The position numbers were made by a program, and so were the translations under genes. The notes under the pieces are model-generated. The model was given only the letters and a program-made list of their open reading frames with translations, searched no databases and was not told the origin of the DNA. DNA of 64,000 bases from Microcystis aeruginosa FD4 (lineage in GTDB: Bacteria > Cyanobacteriota > Cyanobacteriia > Cyanobacteriales > Microcystaceae), in assembly GCF_009792235.1 (NCBI RefSeq), contig NZ_CP046973.1:2790001-2854000 (forward strand), given 5' to 3'. Below, piece after piece: positions 27,446 through 37,496 of the stretch (positions within the stretch are counted from its first letter, which is position 1; every line of letters begins with the position of its first letter).

Positions 27446-28207
27446 TTAACGTCCCGTTAATTTCACTACCCCAATGCCCCCAAAGTATAGACCTAATACC
27501 GCCCCTGCTAACAGGGATTGGGTGAGAGGATCTGTGGAAGGGGTTAAAATAGCGCCTAAAATCACCGCCCCTAAAACCACGAAACGCCAACCCGATAACA
27601 TCGTTTGCGAGGAAATAATGCCTAAAAAGCTCAAAATCAATTGAATAACGGGAATTTGAAAGGCGATGCCAGTACTAAAAAGTAAAAGTAAGACAAATTC
27701 AAAATAGCGCTCGATCGACCAAGCTTGTTCGACCACTTCCGCCCCATAATTGACAAAAAAGTTTAAAGCGGCGGGAATCAGGGCAATATAGGCAAAAAAT
27801 AAACCAGCAAAAAATAAAACACTCGATCCTAAGACTACCGGGACAATTAAACGCCGTTCGCGACGGGTTAACCCCGGCAGCACAAAGAGGATAATTTGCA
27901 AGAGAATGACCGGACTAGCCACCAGTAGGCCGCTATATCCAGCTACTTTTAGGGAGACGAAAAAAAATTCTCCCGGGGCCAACTGCAAAAATTTTACCCC
28001 TTGGGCAGGAACTTCCAGCACTTGTACTAGGGGTTTAACGAAGATAAAACATCCCACCGCACCTACAGCCACGGCAATTAAACTATAAAAAATCCGGCGC
28101 CGCAACTCCTCCAAGTGGTCAAATAAGGACATTTCCACTTCTCCTGGTAACTCATCGAGGAATTCAGGACTGTCTGGGGGTGGGGTTTTTACTTCTGTCG
28201 ATGACAT
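27446..28207 (-). CDS. tatC: Sec-independent protein translocase TatC
   Basis: TatC is the six-helix receptor of the twin-arginine pathway; it binds the RR signal peptide and, with TatA, moves folded proteins across thylakoid and plasma membranes. This 253-residue protein has the conserved N-terminal [14 protein letters not shown], the loop [27 protein letters not shown], and [15 protein letters not shown] before the last helix. All six hydrophobic segments are present. An acidic N-terminal extension of about 25 residues is common in cyanobacteria. No tatA lies nearby. Confidence 0.97.
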   Translation of the reverse strand: MSSTEVKTPPPDSPEFLDELPGEVEMSLFDHLEELRRRIFYSLIAVAVGAVGCFIFVKPLVQVLEVPAQGVKFLQLAPGEFFFVSLKVAGYSGLLVASPVILLQIILFVLPGLTRRERRLIVPVVLGSSVLFFAGLFFAYIALIPAALNFFVNYGAEVVEQAWSIERYFEFVLLLLFSTGIAFQIPVIQLILSFLGIISSQTMLSGWRFVVLGAVILGAILTPSTDPLTQSLLAGAVLGLYFGGIGVVKLTGR

Positions 28208-28363
28208 GGCTTTGGCTCGATCGTTCTCTACTCAAGCCTTTATCCTAGCATTGATAACCCTTAGCCTTGAATCAGTTATCAGTTATCAATTACCAGTTAT
28301 CAGATGTGAGTTTTTAGTGGACAGTCTTAATCAGGGGTCATTGATCAGATAAGAGAAGAGAAT

Positions 28364-29818
28364 TTGACACTCCCATCGCACTCATGCGAGGGATTCTTGG
28401 TTCAACGAGTTTTCTTAATCTGACAGGACTTGTCCAACCAAATCAGAGGAAATCTCTCCCCAAGCTTGAGTTCCGGTATGCCCTACCGTACTTAGTCCCT
28501 TTTTGAGAATATTGATAGCGGCGTTAATATCTCTATCTTCTACATAGCCACAATGGGGACAAACATGGGTTCTCGTAGATAGAGATTTAGGGACTTTTTG
28601 ATCACAATTAGAACAGTTTTGACTCGTGTTATGGGGGGCTACTGCTACCGTAGCCTTACCATATTTAAAACCAAAATATTCTAACCATTGCCGAAAAGTT
28701 GACCAAGCCACATCATTGATAGATTTAGCTAGTCTAGAGTTTTTTACCATGCCTTTAACATTTAAGTTTTCGTAGGCGATGAAATCGTTAGATTTAATGA
28801 CGCGCAATGCCTCTTTTGCGACAAAGCCTTTACGTTGCCTACTTACTCTTAAATGCTTTCTAGCATACCTCTTTCTAGCCTTTTGGTAGTTGTTTGATTG
28901 GGGTTGACCTTTTCTAAACTTTTTAGATTTTTTACGATTCAGACGGTTTAATCTTTTTTCTGCCTGGCGATAGTATTGGGGTATTTCTACCGTTTCCCCA
29001 TCGCTGTTAGCGTAGAAAACTTTTAAACCTACATCCAATCCCACACATCTTTTTGTTGGTTCTAGGGGTTTCGCATATTCCCGAATATCAACGCTTAGAC
29101 AGAATTGGACATAATAACCATCCGCTCGTTTAACAATCCTAACTCGTTTAATTTGGTCGATAGGGTAAAAGTTTAAGTCTCTAGTTCCTTTTAGTTTAAC
29201 TGTGCCAATATTTTTCTTATCTGTGAAAGTTATTTTCTTTCTATCCTCCGATAGTTTCCAACCAGAGTTTTTGTATTCCACAGAACGATTATTTTTCTGA
29301 AACTTAGGATAACCCTTTTTACCTTTTATTTTTTTCTTACAATTGTCATAGAAACGAGCAATAGCTGACCAGGCGCGTTCGGCTGATGCTTGTCTAGCCG
29401 TAGAATTTAGAGTATCGACAAACTTGAACTGAATGGCCGCGAACTGCACAATATTTATTGAGAGAATATTTATCGATTTTGTCTTCTCTCTTGGCATCCA
29501 TCCAAAGCCTTAATGCTTTGTTTCTGATGAATTGTACTGTACGAATAGCCTCATCAATGGCAGAACACTGACTCGGTTTGACCACAGCTTTCATTTCTAA
29601 GACAATCATTGTTTATCGACCTCAAACAACTATTTTTATGCTAACGCATCCGCACAAAATTGTCAAGGATTCAATCGTGCTTCGTGTCACTGAGCCTTTA
29701 CATTGAGCAGCCCGAGTGAGCCTCGCCGAACTCCTGTCGAAATGTGTTGAAGTGCTTTTTTATACTGGTCGGGTTTCATCCCGTCAGTGAAACTGAGGGT
29801 CTTCACCCGACACTTAAG
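28364..29818 (-). mobile_element. IS200/IS605-type element carrying tnpB only, both ends present
   Basis: The left end starts after TTAT (29819-29822) with CTTAAGTGTCGGGTGAAGAC. The right end has GAATCCCTCGCATGAG, TGCGATGGGAGTGTCAA, a compact hairpin at the 3' terminus of the kind that ends omega (right-end) RNAs of TnpB. The guide would be read from the flank below 28364. TTAY next to both left ends predicts the TAM of this TnpB. No tnpA is present. Confidence 0.85.
28415..29609 (-). pseudogene. tnpB: TnpB RNA-guided nuclease, frameshifted near its N-terminus
   Basis: The start MIVLEMKAVVKPSQCSAIDE at 29609 runs to DKYSLNKYCAV. The protein then continues in another frame from about 29450 as AAIQFKFVDTLNSTARQASA. 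The larger part (to 28415) keeps the active-site features: VGLDVGLKVFYANSDGE (RuvC Asp), IAYENLNVKGMV, and the complete zinc ribbon CSNCDQKV / CPHCGYVEDRDINAAINIL with the last Asp. One base has been lost relative to an open frame. The zinc ribbon is intact, unlike in the copy at 23-1253, so a single repair would give a normal TnpB. Confidence 0.87.
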
Positions 29819-29985
29819 ATAAAGTGAGCAGGATTAAATGGCAGTTTTCTGCGGTCTTTTCACTGATTACTGCTTACTGTTTACTGATCACTGAAAAAAG
29901 CTCCCACTCCCTAATCTCCTCAAAAAAATTTGCTATGATATAGAAACTGGTTTAGTATTTGGTAAAAATAACCATAAATCCCACC

Positions 29986-30945
29986 GTGTTCACAACTGTT
30001 CAACCCGCAAATCGATCGAGCTTACCTGATGACCTATTTACAGCTATTAAAGAGCTTAAACGGGAATTAAACGCCGTTATTTTGGCTCACTACTATCAAA
30101 ATTCTGACATACAGGATATAGCTGATTATATTGGTGATTCTCTAGGTTTATCCCAACAGGCTGCCCAAACGCCAGCAGATGTGATTATATTTGCGGGGGT
30201 TCACTTCATGGCAGAAACAGCTAAAATCTTAAATCCAGATAAGTTGGTATTGCTGCCGGATTTAGATGCAGGATGTTCTTTAGCTGATAGTTGTCATCCT
30301 GAAGATTTTGCTCGTTTTAAAGCCCAATCTCCCGATCATATCGTGATTTCCTATATCAATTGCAGTGCAGAAATTAAGGCCATGAGTGATATTATCTGCA
30401 CCAGTTCCAACGCAGTCAAAATAGTGAATCAAATTCCTGTCCATCAACCGATTATCTTCGCTCCTGATCGCAATTTAGGCCGTTACGTCAGTCAGCAAAC
30501 TGGTAGAGATTTAGTTCTCTGGCAGGGTAGTTGTATTGTCCATGAAACTTTTTCCGAACGCAAGATAATAGAATTAAAAGTTGCCCATCCAGAAGCAAAA
30601 ATTATCGCCCATCCTGAGTGTGAACCATCGGTTTTAGTCCATGCCGATTATATTGGTTCCACGACGGCACTATTAAATTATTCCCTGAAAAGTTCCGAAA
30701 AAACCTTTATTGTCGCCACAGAACCAGGGATTATTCACCAGATGCAAAAATCCGCCCCAGAGAAAGTATTTATACCCGCACCAGCTTTAAATAACTGTGC
30801 TTGTAATGAGTGTCCCTACATGAGACTGAACACTCTCGAAAAATTGTATCTGTGTATGCGAGATAGAACTCCAGAAATTACTATTTCTGAAGATTTAAGA
30901 GTTAAGGCACTGTTGCCGATTCAAAGAATGTTAGAAATGTCTTAA
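29986..30945 (+). CDS. nadA: Quinolinate synthase A
   Basis: NadA condenses iminoaspartate with dihydroxyacetone phosphate to quinolinate in NAD synthesis, using a [4Fe-4S] cluster. Expected cluster cysteines are in [16 protein letters not shown] and CNECPYM; other signatures are [20 protein letters not shown] and [13 protein letters not shown] prefer GTG 29986 ([12 protein letters not shown]) as start because the preceding in-frame codons to TTG 29959 (VKITINPT) are not typical. An IS630 element sits 8 bp after the stop but does not touch the gene. Confidence 0.95.
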   Translation: MFTTVQPANRSSLPDDLFTAIKELKRELNAVILAHYYQNSDIQDIADYIGDSLGLSQQAAQTPADVIIFAGVHFMAETAKILNPDKLVLLPDLDAGCSLADSCHPEDFARFKAQSPDHIVISYINCSAEIKAMSDIICTSSNAVKIVNQIPVHQPIIFAPDRNLGRYVSQQTGRDLVLWQGSCIVHETFSERKIIELKVAHPEAKIIAHPECEPSVLVHADYIGSTTALLNYSLKSSEKTFIVATEPGIIHQMQKSAPEKVFIPAPALNNCACNECPYMRLNTLEKLYLCMRDRTPEITISEDLRVKALLPIQRMLEMS

Positions 30946-30952
30946 TCAGTTA

Positions 30953-32136
30953 TAGTGCGCCTAAATGATATGTAAACTAGAATGCCGACAACAATCCCGA
31001 AATATTTTAGAATAAAAGGAAGACAAATATAAGTGTTTGGAGAATCAAATGGAAGCAGAACTTCAAATTCTCGAAGAGTTCATCAAAACTAATCCCGATT
31101 CCCGGGAACTGAAAAGAGCCTTAGGGGTTAAGCTGGCTTTGTCGGGATACGCTTATAGAGCAATTCAAGAAATTATTGGAGTGACCCCCGGATTCATTGC
31201 TAAATGGAAAAAGGAATTTATTTCAGCAGGAATTGAGGGGATTATCTTGAAGTATAAAGGTTCGAGACCCTATCTAAATGCCGAGGAAAAACAAGAATTA
31301 ATTCAATGGATTATCAACCAGAGTCACTGGGATATTTGGGAGCTAGAAACTTATGTACTAGAAACTTATGAGGTTGTGTTTAAATCGAGACAGAGCTACT
31401 ACCAATTGCTAAAAGAAGCGAGAATTAGCTGGCCAAAGGCGGAACAAGTAAACCCGAAAAAAGATGCAGAAGAGGTAAAAAAAAAGAATGAAGAAATCAG
31501 TCAATTATTGGAGAGCAAAAAAGAGGAGATTCAGTCGGGAAAGCTTGCGGTGTACTTGCTTGATGAATGTCATTTGGTCTGGAAAGATGTTCTAGGTCAT
31601 CTCTGGAACTTTATTAAAGAAAGACTAAAAGAAGGTCAAAATCCCTCAGAGTTACCCGAAAGAACTTTGGTAAAAATTAAGAATGAAAAAGAGAGACAAA
31701 CTTATTATGGAGCTTTAAATTTAGTGGAAAAAGAATTTATTTTAGCTCCTTACAAAGCAGGAAATGGAGAGAATACAGTAGATTTTTTGAAAAAACTAAT
31801 TCAAAGCAACCCTGGGCGAAAAATACTGATTATTTGGGATGGAGCTTCCTATCATTCGGGAGAAGAGATGATCAAATTCCTTACTGAACAAAATCAGGGT
31901 TTATCCCCAGAAGATTGGCAGATTACCTGTCATAAATTTGCCCGATACGCTCCCGAAGAAAATCCAGTAGAAGCAATTTGGCTACAGTTAAAAAATCTTT
32001 TGAGAAGATTTTATTGGTTGGCCAAAAATTTTCGAGTGGTTAAACGCTTGTTCGAGTTTTTTGCCAAATTTCAATTATTTAATTTTCCTAACCTTAAGAA
32101 ATACGATGCTTTTTCACAATTCATTTAGGTGCGCTA
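30953..32136 (+). mobile_element. IS630-family element, complete
   Basis: Terminal repeats are TAGTGCGCCTAAATGA (30953) and, on the other strand, TAGCGCACCTAAATGA ending at 32136. TA is duplicated at 30951-30952 and 32137-32138. The transposase is intact. This element and the nested one at 3138 have different ends, so they are different IS630 subtypes. Confidence 0.92.
31049..32128 (+). CDS. IS630-family transposase
   Basis: The intact 359-residue transposase has an N-terminal HTH (YAYRAIQEIIGVTPGFIAKW) with a second winged-helix part (QWIINQSHWDIWELE). The DDE domain has YLLDECHLVW, then LIIWDGASYHSG and ARYAPEENPVEAIW, the last two giving D and E. The ATG at 31049 is preferred; an upstream in-frame TTG at 31037 has little support. 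No stops or shifts are present. Confidence 0.92.
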   Translation: MEAELQILEEFIKTNPDSRELKRALGVKLALSGYAYRAIQEIIGVTPGFIAKWKKEFISAGIEGIILKYKGSRPYLNAEEKQELIQWIINQSHWDIWELETYVLETYEVVFKSRQSYYQLLKEARISWPKAEQVNPKKDAEEVKKKNEEISQLLESKKEEIQSGKLAVYLLDECHLVWKDVLGHLWNFIKERLKEGQNPSELPERTLVKIKNEKERQTYYGALNLVEKEFILAPYKAGNGENTVDFLKKLIQSNPGRKILIIWDGASYHSGEEMIKFLTEQNQGLSPEDWQITCHKFARYAPEENPVEAIWLQLKNLLRRFYWLAKNFRVVKRLFEFFAKFQLFNFPNLKKYDAFSQFI

Positions 32137-32184
32137 TATCAGTTATCAGATAAGTGGGTGGGTGGAATTAAATATAAGATGAAC

Positions 32185-33606
32185 GGCTCTTCGTTACTCT
32201 TTATGCTAAATCAACATACAAGATGCCAAGATAACATACTTCTAACCCAAAAATTCCGAAAGTTTCTAAAGCCATAGCCTCTCCGTTTTATTAGTTTAAG
32301 TTTATTATTGATTCCCTCGACCACCCCATTCGTTGTCCTTTGCTCGAAATAACTAATGATTTCTCCAAACCAGTTTCGGATTGTTTGACAACTCTTGGTA
32401 AAAACACTGGAGGATTTTGCCAACCATTCTGAGATAGATAGCATTCCCTCTGTCGGATTCTCTGAGGTTTCATAAATCTTTCTAAATTCTTCCTTTAATT
32501 CCTGCATCTTTTTCAAACTTGGTCAATTTTCTTTGATAGCTTCTAGTTTGAGTTTTTGGGGTTCCGTTAAATTTTCTTCATTTTTTAACCGACTATATTT
32601 ACTTCGCTTTAAAACTTCTAGCTTCGCTTCTTTTTCCGCTTTCTGTTTTTTATTTTTCTGCGCTTCTACCGCTCTTTTTTCTGCTCTTCTCTGTTCGTCT
32701 AACTCTTGATTAATTTGTTTCATTACATGGAATCTATCGGCGACTACCTCGGCCGATGGTATCAATTCTTTCACCAAATTTTTATAGGGCAACCAAAGGT
32801 CTATGCTGACTTCTTCAATTTGCTCTAACACCTCTTTTCCCCATCCCGTAAGCGTTTCCCTCAATTCTTCTTGTGTTCGCTTCTCTAGAATAGCTATTAG
32901 TTTTCCCGTATCTAAATTTACTAAAACCGCACAATAATTTTTTTGTCCTTTGACTAGAGCGATTTCGTCAATTCCTAGTCTTTTTAATTTCGATAGGTCT
33001 GTCTCTGTAATTTCTTCAGCTATGTCCTCTATCATTCTTTGAATCTCTTCTTCCGTTACGTCATTTCTTCGGCTAACATTTAAAATATCTCCTTCTTTTA
33101 ATTGTTCGAGTATATTCTCGGCTAGTCTTTTCGTATAGGTTCGTTTCTTGGCGACAAAATCTAACTCTTCACTAAAGGGTTTTCGACAATTATTGCACTT
33201 AAATTGACGACGATTAACTTGTAGGTACACTGGTTGTCCTGAGATTGGTAAATCTTTGACTAAATGTCGATGATTTTGGTGTAGTTTATCGCTCTCTAAC
33301 CCACAATGAGGACAGGTGGCTTTTTGATTTTTCGATTCGATTCGGCAAACTATACCGATATTTTCTAGGTGTAGATAGCCTTGAATAGACGTTCCTTTTA
33401 GGTTCAAAAATTTGTCAAGCATCATAAGTAAAATACTCGGGTTTTTGGCTATTATATCAAATCTTAACTCAATTGTCTATCTTTTGGTATTAACCTATTT
33501 GTGCCGTAAGTGTCTCCCTGTATAGATTTCAGCTACTTTTAGGCGTAGGCACTCTCATCGAATTTTATTTTAAGTTAATTATTTGCATAACAATTACCGA
33601 AGAGCC
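32185..33606 (-). mobile_element. ISL3-family element
   Basis: The ends are GGCTCTTCGTTACTC at 32185 and, on the other strand, GGCTCTTCGGTAATTG ending at 33606. The 8-bp duplication AGATGAAC is at 32177-32184 and 33607-33614, the normal ISL3 size. A solitary left-end remnant is at 33739-33815. Confidence 0.93.
32211..33425 (-). pseudogene. ISL3-family transposase with an in-frame TGA
   Basis: The N-terminal zinc finger (CPHCGLESDKLHQN, RRQFKCNNCRKPF) and HTH precede the DDE region with LKRLGIDEIALVKGQKNY, EEVSIDLWLPYKNLVKEL and SAEVVADRFHVMKQIN. After LEAIKEN there is TGA at 32523-32525, and the same frame continues PSLKKMQELKEEFRKIYE to NGVVEGINNKLKLIKRRGYG, which carries the final Glu. Without readthrough the catalytic glutamate is lost. 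Confidence 0.9.
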
Positions 33607-33738
33607 AGATGAACGTAGGTTGGGCTTCGGCCGTGAGCTTTTGCCGAACGGTTGAAGCATGAAACCCAACGCCCGCATCGGTTACGAAGTGCGCTAACCC
33701 ATCCTACAAATAATTGTGCCTCCCTACTTATGAGTTTT

Positions 33739-33815
33739 GGCTCTTCGTTGCTCTTTATGCTAAATCAACAGACAAGATGCCAAGACAACATACTTCTAAC
33801 CCAAAAATTCCGAAA
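33739..33815. repeat. Solitary ISL3 left-end remnant
   Basis: GGCTCTTCGTTGCTCTTTAT and the following roughly 55 bases match the left end of the ISL3 element at 32185 with few changes, then the match stops. The interval 33616-33738 carries a dispersed GGTTGGG-type repeat. Confidence 0.75.
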
Positions 33816-33973
33816 AGTTGGTAGAGCAAGTTTCTTTGTTCTATGTTAAGATGTCTAGGGCTTCGTTTTTGGGTTTGATTTGTTGTTGTATTGATCAGAC
33901 AGTACCTGATGAGCCTTTCTCTGTCAACTCTTGAGGAGTCGTGCGTTTCATTTTTGAATTGGCGAACTATAAT

Positions 33974-34019
33974 TGTTGTCTTTGAGTAAAAAATGCAAGT
34001 TATAGCCGTGCAAAGTATA
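33974..34019. repeat. Solitary end of the IS630 element at 26.3-27.4 kb
   Basis: TTGTCTTTGAGTAAAAAATG and the following AAGTTATAGCCGTGCAAAGTATA match 27394-27439 with one difference. No transposase remains. 34020-34220 is low-complexity G/A-rich sequence without a gene. Confidence 0.7.
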
Positions 34020-34235
34020 TTAGCCGTCCTAGGAGATAGGAGACAGGAGTGGGGAGAGGGATGTGGGAAGTGGGAAGTGTGGAGACCACTTCGTGCGCGT
34101 TGCGGGGGGAAAAGGAGGAAGGGAAGCTTGACGGAGTAGCGGCTGATGGCTGATGGCTAAAAAGCTGATAAAATTTGACGGCTGAAAACTAATTAAGCCA
34201 GAAAGCTAGAGATTGATTCTAGATTGAGTAACAAA

Positions 34236-34547
34236 GTGAAATATTTTTTCTTAACGGCAGGTTGGACAATAGGACGAGTGTGGGAATTTGGCGGTTTATG
34301 GGATCATGCGAGTAGTTGGCGACGACCACCGCAGATAGAGAGATTAAATATCGGTATTTTAGAGGGAGAACAGGTTTTATGGCTTTATAAGGTGGAAGAA
34401 GCCGTGATTATGGTAGAAGTTGCCCCCAAGAGTGCCGAAATTGCCGATACTGTCCCCACCATCGGGCAAGTGGTGCTAAAACGCTTGATTAGTGCCGAAC
34501 AAGTCCTCGAAATCCTGCAAAATGCCGAAGAATTGCTGAGGAAGTAA
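34236..34547 (+). CDS. Conserved cyanobacterial hypothetical protein
   Basis: This protein of about 103 residues starts with FFLTAGWTIGRVWEFGGLWD, a Trp/Gly-rich segment, then WLYKVEEAVIMVEVAPKSAE and a C-terminal helix (VLKRLISAEQVLEILQNAEEL). It looks like the short soluble proteins of unknown function conserved in cyanobacteria; I cannot assign a role. GTG 34236 or TTG 34224 could be the start; no ATG fits. It lies upstream of psbB but is separated by about 385 bp of repeats and promoter sequence, so it is probably not cotranscribed. Confidence 0.65.
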   Translation: MKYFFLTAGWTIGRVWEFGGLWDHASSWRRPPQIERLNIGILEGEQVLWLYKVEEAVIMVEVAPKSAEIADTVPTIGQVVLKRLISAEQVLEILQNAEELLRK

Positions 34548-34690
34548 TCAGTGATCAGTGATCAGTGATTACTGATCAGTTATCAGATGTGAGTTTTCAG
34601 TGAGTGGTATTAAGTGAGGAGCATTAAATAGCATTAACAGTGCTGTCTTTTCACTGATTACTGATTACTGTTTACTGATCACTGAAAAAA
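34548..34690. repeat. CAGT/ACTG short tandem repeats
   Basis: Runs of CAGTGAT and TTACTGAT heptamers on both sides of a GTGAGTTTTCAGTGAGTGG segment, the same repeat family as at 23040 and 60640. The flanking runs are partly complementary and could pair. They end at CACTGAAAAAAGCTCCC, a phrase also present at 29889. Confidence 0.7.
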
Positions 34691-34932
34691 GCTCCCCACA
34701 CCCCACACCCCACACCCTGATCTGGACTATTCTGGCGGAAGACCGATCGCAAAGACTTGAAATCTGTTCTAACAATAGTTACACTTCTTTAGAATAGATA
34801 CACTTTTCAAGGGATAATGTAGGTCGGCTAACTCTTGCACTTAACCGTCGAGATTGTTGGGCTTATATTTTGACCCTGAATATAAAAAGCGTCTAAGTGG
34901 ACACTAAATTGTCAATAGGAGGAGCGTAGTCA

Positions 34933-36459
34933 ATGGGACTACCTTGGTATCGAGTACACACAGTCGTTCTCAACGACCCGGGCCGTTTAATTTCCGTTCA
35001 CCTGATGCACACCGCACTGGTAGCGGGTTGGGCTGGCTCCATGGCCCTCTATGAGCTGGCTATTTTTGACCCCAGTGACCCCGTATTAAACCCGATGTGG
35101 CGGCAAGGAATGTTCGTGCTGCCCTTCATGGCCCGTTTAGGTGTCACCGGTTCTTGGGGTGGCTGGAGCGTCACCGGCGAAACTGGTGTTGACCCCGGTT
35201 TCTGGTCTTTTGAAGGCGTTGCCGCCGCTCACATCGTCTTATCCGGTCTGCTATTCCTAGCGGCGGTTTGGCACTGGGTTTTCTGGGATTTAGAATTATT
35301 TATCGATCCCCGCACGGGCGAATCTGCCCTCGATTTGCCGAAAATGTTCGGTATTCACCTGTTCTTATCCGGTTTACTTTGCTTTGGTTTCGGTGCTTTC
35401 CATCAAACAGGCCTTTGGGGTCCCGGGATGTGGGTTTCCGATGCCTACGGTTTAACCGGTCATGTGCAGCCCGTAGCTCCCGAATGGGGACCTGCTGGTT
35501 TTAACCCCTTTAACCCCGGGGGTGTGGTAGCTCACCACATTGCTGCGGGTATCGTCGGGATTATCGCCGGTTTATTCCATTTAACCGTTCGTCCCCCCGA
35601 AAGACTCTATAAAGCCCTGAGAATGGGTAATATCGAAACGGTGCTTTCTAGCAGTATCGCGGCCGTTTTCTTTGCCGCTTTCGTCGTGGCTGGAACCATG
35701 TGGTACGGTAATGCTACCACGCCGATCGAACTCTTTGGCCCGACCCGTTACCAATGGGATAAGGGCTATTTCCAAGAAGAAATTGAGCGTCGCGTCGAGG
35801 CCAGCATCGCCAATGGGGCCACCATCGCCGAAGCTTACCAAGCAATCCCCGAAAAACTGGCTTTCTATGATTATGTCGGTAATAGCCCCGCTAAAGGTGG
35901 TTTATTCCGTACTGGTGCCATGGATAGCGGTGACGGTATCGCTAAATCTTGGTTAGGACACCCTGTGTTCAAAGATGGCGAAGGTCGCGTCCTTAGCGTG
36001 CGTCGGATGCCTAACTTCTTTGAAACCTTCCCCGTTGTCCTGACTGACTCGGAAGGTATCGTTCGCGCTGATATTCCTTTCCGTCGTGCGGAATCGAAAC
36101 TGAGTATCGAACAAAGTGGTGTTACCGTTTCTTTCTACGGTGGCGCTCTCGATGGTCAGGTCTTCAGCGATCCTGCTGATGTGAAGAAATTTGCCCGTAA
36201 AGCGCAACTCGGTGAAGCTTTTGAGTTTGACACTGAAACCCTGAAGTCTGACGGGGTATTCCGCACTTCTCCGAGAGGTTGGTTTACTTTCGGTCATGCT
36301 GTCTTTGCTTTACTATTCTTCTTCGGTCACATCTGGCACGGTTCTCGTACCATCTACCGCGACGTATTCGCTGGGGTAGATCCCGATCTGGAAGAACAAG
36401 TGGAATTCGGTTTATTCCAAAAATTGGGTGATCTTAGCACTCGTAAACAAGAAGTTTAG
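34933..36459 (+). CDS. psbB: Photosystem II CP47 chlorophyll-binding core antenna protein
   Basis: CP47 is one of two inner antenna proteins of photosystem II; it binds chlorophyll a and carotenoid and passes excitation to the D1/D2 reaction centre. The 508-residue protein starts [20 protein letters not shown], shows six hydrophobic segments with paired histidines ([57 protein letters not shown]), the large lumenal loop E, and [25 protein letters not shown] lies 11 bases before the ATG. The stop is TAG, and a terminator follows. GC content and codon choice are higher than in neighbouring IS genes, as expected for a highly expressed gene. Confidence 0.99.
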   Translation: MGLPWYRVHTVVLNDPGRLISVHLMHTALVAGWAGSMALYELAIFDPSDPVLNPMWRQGMFVLPFMARLGVTGSWGGWSVTGETGVDPGFWSFEGVAAAHIVLSGLLFLAAVWHWVFWDLELFIDPRTGESALDLPKMFGIHLFLSGLLCFGFGAFHQTGLWGPGMWVSDAYGLTGHVQPVAPEWGPAGFNPFNPGGVVAHHIAAGIVGIIAGLFHLTVRPPERLYKALRMGNIETVLSSSIAAVFFAAFVVAGTMWYGNATTPIELFGPTRYQWDKGYFQEEIERRVEASIANGATIAEAYQAIPEKLAFYDYVGNSPAKGGLFRTGAMDSGDGIAKSWLGHPVFKDGEGRVLSVRRMPNFFETFPVVLTDSEGIVRADIPFRRAESKLSIEQSGVTVSFYGGALDGQVFSDPADVKKFARKAQLGEAFEFDTETLKSDGVFRTSPRGWFTFGHAVFALLFFFGHIWHGSRTIYRDVFAGVDPDLEEQVEFGLFQKLGDLSTRKQEV

Positions 36460-36487
36460 TTTTAGCTAAATCATCCATATAACTAAA

Positions 36488-36514
36488 GGAGTCAAGTCTT
36501 TGACTCCTTTTTTT
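36488..36514 (+). terminator. psbB terminator
   Basis: The perfect stem GGAGTCAA / TTGACTCC with a four-base loop is followed by seven T residues, 29 bases after the psbB stop. Confidence 0.88.
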
Positions 36515-36553
36515 GTTAATCACACTATTAAAAACGGATTTATCCTAAATCAG

Positions 36554-36588
36554 CAGAAAACGGGTTTCTCCGAGAAACCCGTTTTCTG
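36554..36588. repeat. Perfect 17-bp-arm palindrome between convergent psb operons
   Basis: CAGAAAACGGGTTTCTC, one C, then its exact reverse complement. It lies between the psbB terminator and the psbJ-side terminator. It may be a dispersed palindromic element or an extra barrier to convergent transcription. Confidence 0.8.
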
Positions 36589-36654
36589 TGCGTTACTCAA
36601 CGGATTTGGTATTAGTATAAAGTTCGATCGAGCTTTACTTTAAACTGAATACTG

Positions 36655-36686
36655 AAAAAACCGCTAGTTATAGAAAGAACTAGCGG
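36655..36686 (-). terminator. Terminator of the psbEFLJ operon
   Basis: The stem CCGCTAGTT / AACTAGCGG (36661-36669, 36678-36686) is preceded on the plus strand by six A residues, giving a T run after the hairpin on the minus strand. It lies about 35 bases beyond the psbJ stop. Confidence 0.85.
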
Positions 36687-36720
36687 CTTTTTGCCTGGGG
36701 GAAATTACCCGTATATGGAA

Positions 36721-36840
36721 TTACATAGAGGAACCTAAACCGGCGTAAGCTCCGTAGAAGAAAAGACCAACCACGGCGATAACGCCTAGACCGGCGATGG
36801 TGGCGACTAACCACAAAGGAATACGACCTTCTGCGAACAT
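36721..36840 (-). CDS. psbJ: Photosystem II reaction centre protein J
   Basis: A 39-residue single-helix membrane subunit: [20 protein letters not shown], then [19 protein letters not shown]. PsbJ is a low-molecular-mass PSII subunit near cytochrome b559, involved in plastoquinone exchange and assembly. It is the last gene of the psbE-psbF-psbL-psbJ operon, with a 42-base gap to psbL and GGAGG a few bases before the ATG. Confidence 0.97.
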   Translation of the reverse strand: MFAEGRIPLWLVATIAGLGVIAVVGLFFYGAYAGLGSSM

Positions 36841-36882
36841 GAATAACACCTCCTAATTGCGATGAGAATAAATCGGGACTAA

Positions 36883-37002
36883 TTAGTTAAAGAAATAGCT
36901 GGAAAATAAAATTCCCAAGACAGCAACTAGGAGTAAACCTAGGTAAAGAGAAGTACGATTTAACTCGACAGCTTGCCGATTCGGATTAGGTGTTCTTTCC
37001 AT
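36883..37002 (-). CDS. psbL: Photosystem II reaction centre protein L
   Basis: A 39-residue single-helix protein ([39 protein letters not shown]). PsbL sits at the PSII monomer interface and affects quinone-side electron flow. It lies 10 bases after psbF in the operon, with AGGAGA before the ATG. The motif NRTSLY at the membrane boundary is characteristic. Confidence 0.97.
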   Translation of the reverse strand: MERTPNPNRQAVELNRTSLYLGLLLVAVLGILFSSYFFN

Positions 37003-37012
37003 AATTGTTCTC

Positions 37013-37147
37013 CTAGCGTTGAATAAACTGCATTGCCGCAATTGCACCGATAAAGAAGACAGTGGGAACCGCTAAGGTATGAACTGCCAACCAGCGAACG
37101 GTGAAAATGGGGTAAGAAATGGGTTGATTGGGATTACCACTAGCCAT
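37013..37147 (-). CDS. psbF: Cytochrome b559 beta subunit
   Basis: A 44-residue subunit with one membrane helix and the haem-ligating His23 in [12 protein letters not shown], matching the psbE histidine. Together the two subunits bind the b559 haem on the stromal side of PSII. It lies 25 bases after psbE. Ends FIQR with a TAG stop. Confidence 0.98.
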
Positions 37148-37172
37148 TGTTTTTATCCTTAATTAAAGTAAA

Positions 37173-37418
37173 CTACTGATTAAACTGCTCGATTTGATTT
37201 TTGGCCTCAAAGCGATCATTAATGATCGGTAATTCTTGACGCTCTTGAGTGTAATACTCATCGGGACGGGGAGTGCCAAAAACATCGTAAGCTAAACCGG
37301 TACTCACGAATAACCAACCTGCGATAAAGAGCATGGGGATGGTGATGCTATGGATAATCCAGTAACGAATACTGGTAACGATATCGCCAAAAGGACGTTC
37401 GCCGGTACTACCTGACAT
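37173..37418 (-). CDS. psbE: Cytochrome b559 alpha subunit
   Basis: An 81-residue protein with the haem ligand His23 ([12 protein letters not shown]), one membrane helix ([19 protein letters not shown]) and the lumenal tail [16 protein letters not shown]. It is the first gene of the psbEFLJ operon; ycf48 ends 78 bases upstream on the same strand, the order conserved in cyanobacteria. GGAG precedes the ATG. Confidence 0.98.
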   Translation of the reverse strand: MSGSTGERPFGDIVTSIRYWIIHSITIPMLFIAGWLFVSTGLAYDVFGTPRPDEYYTQERQELPIINDRFEAKNQIEQFNQ

Positions 37419-37496
37419 GGACGGTTCTCCTCGGAATGATAGGACTTGAAAAATTCAATCTCTATAATAGAGACTTTCTTGACCCTGACACAAGTT

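Noticed and set aside
35581..36297. Minus-strand frames inside psbB
   Set aside because: Shadows of the strongly biased psbB coding sequence on the other strand.
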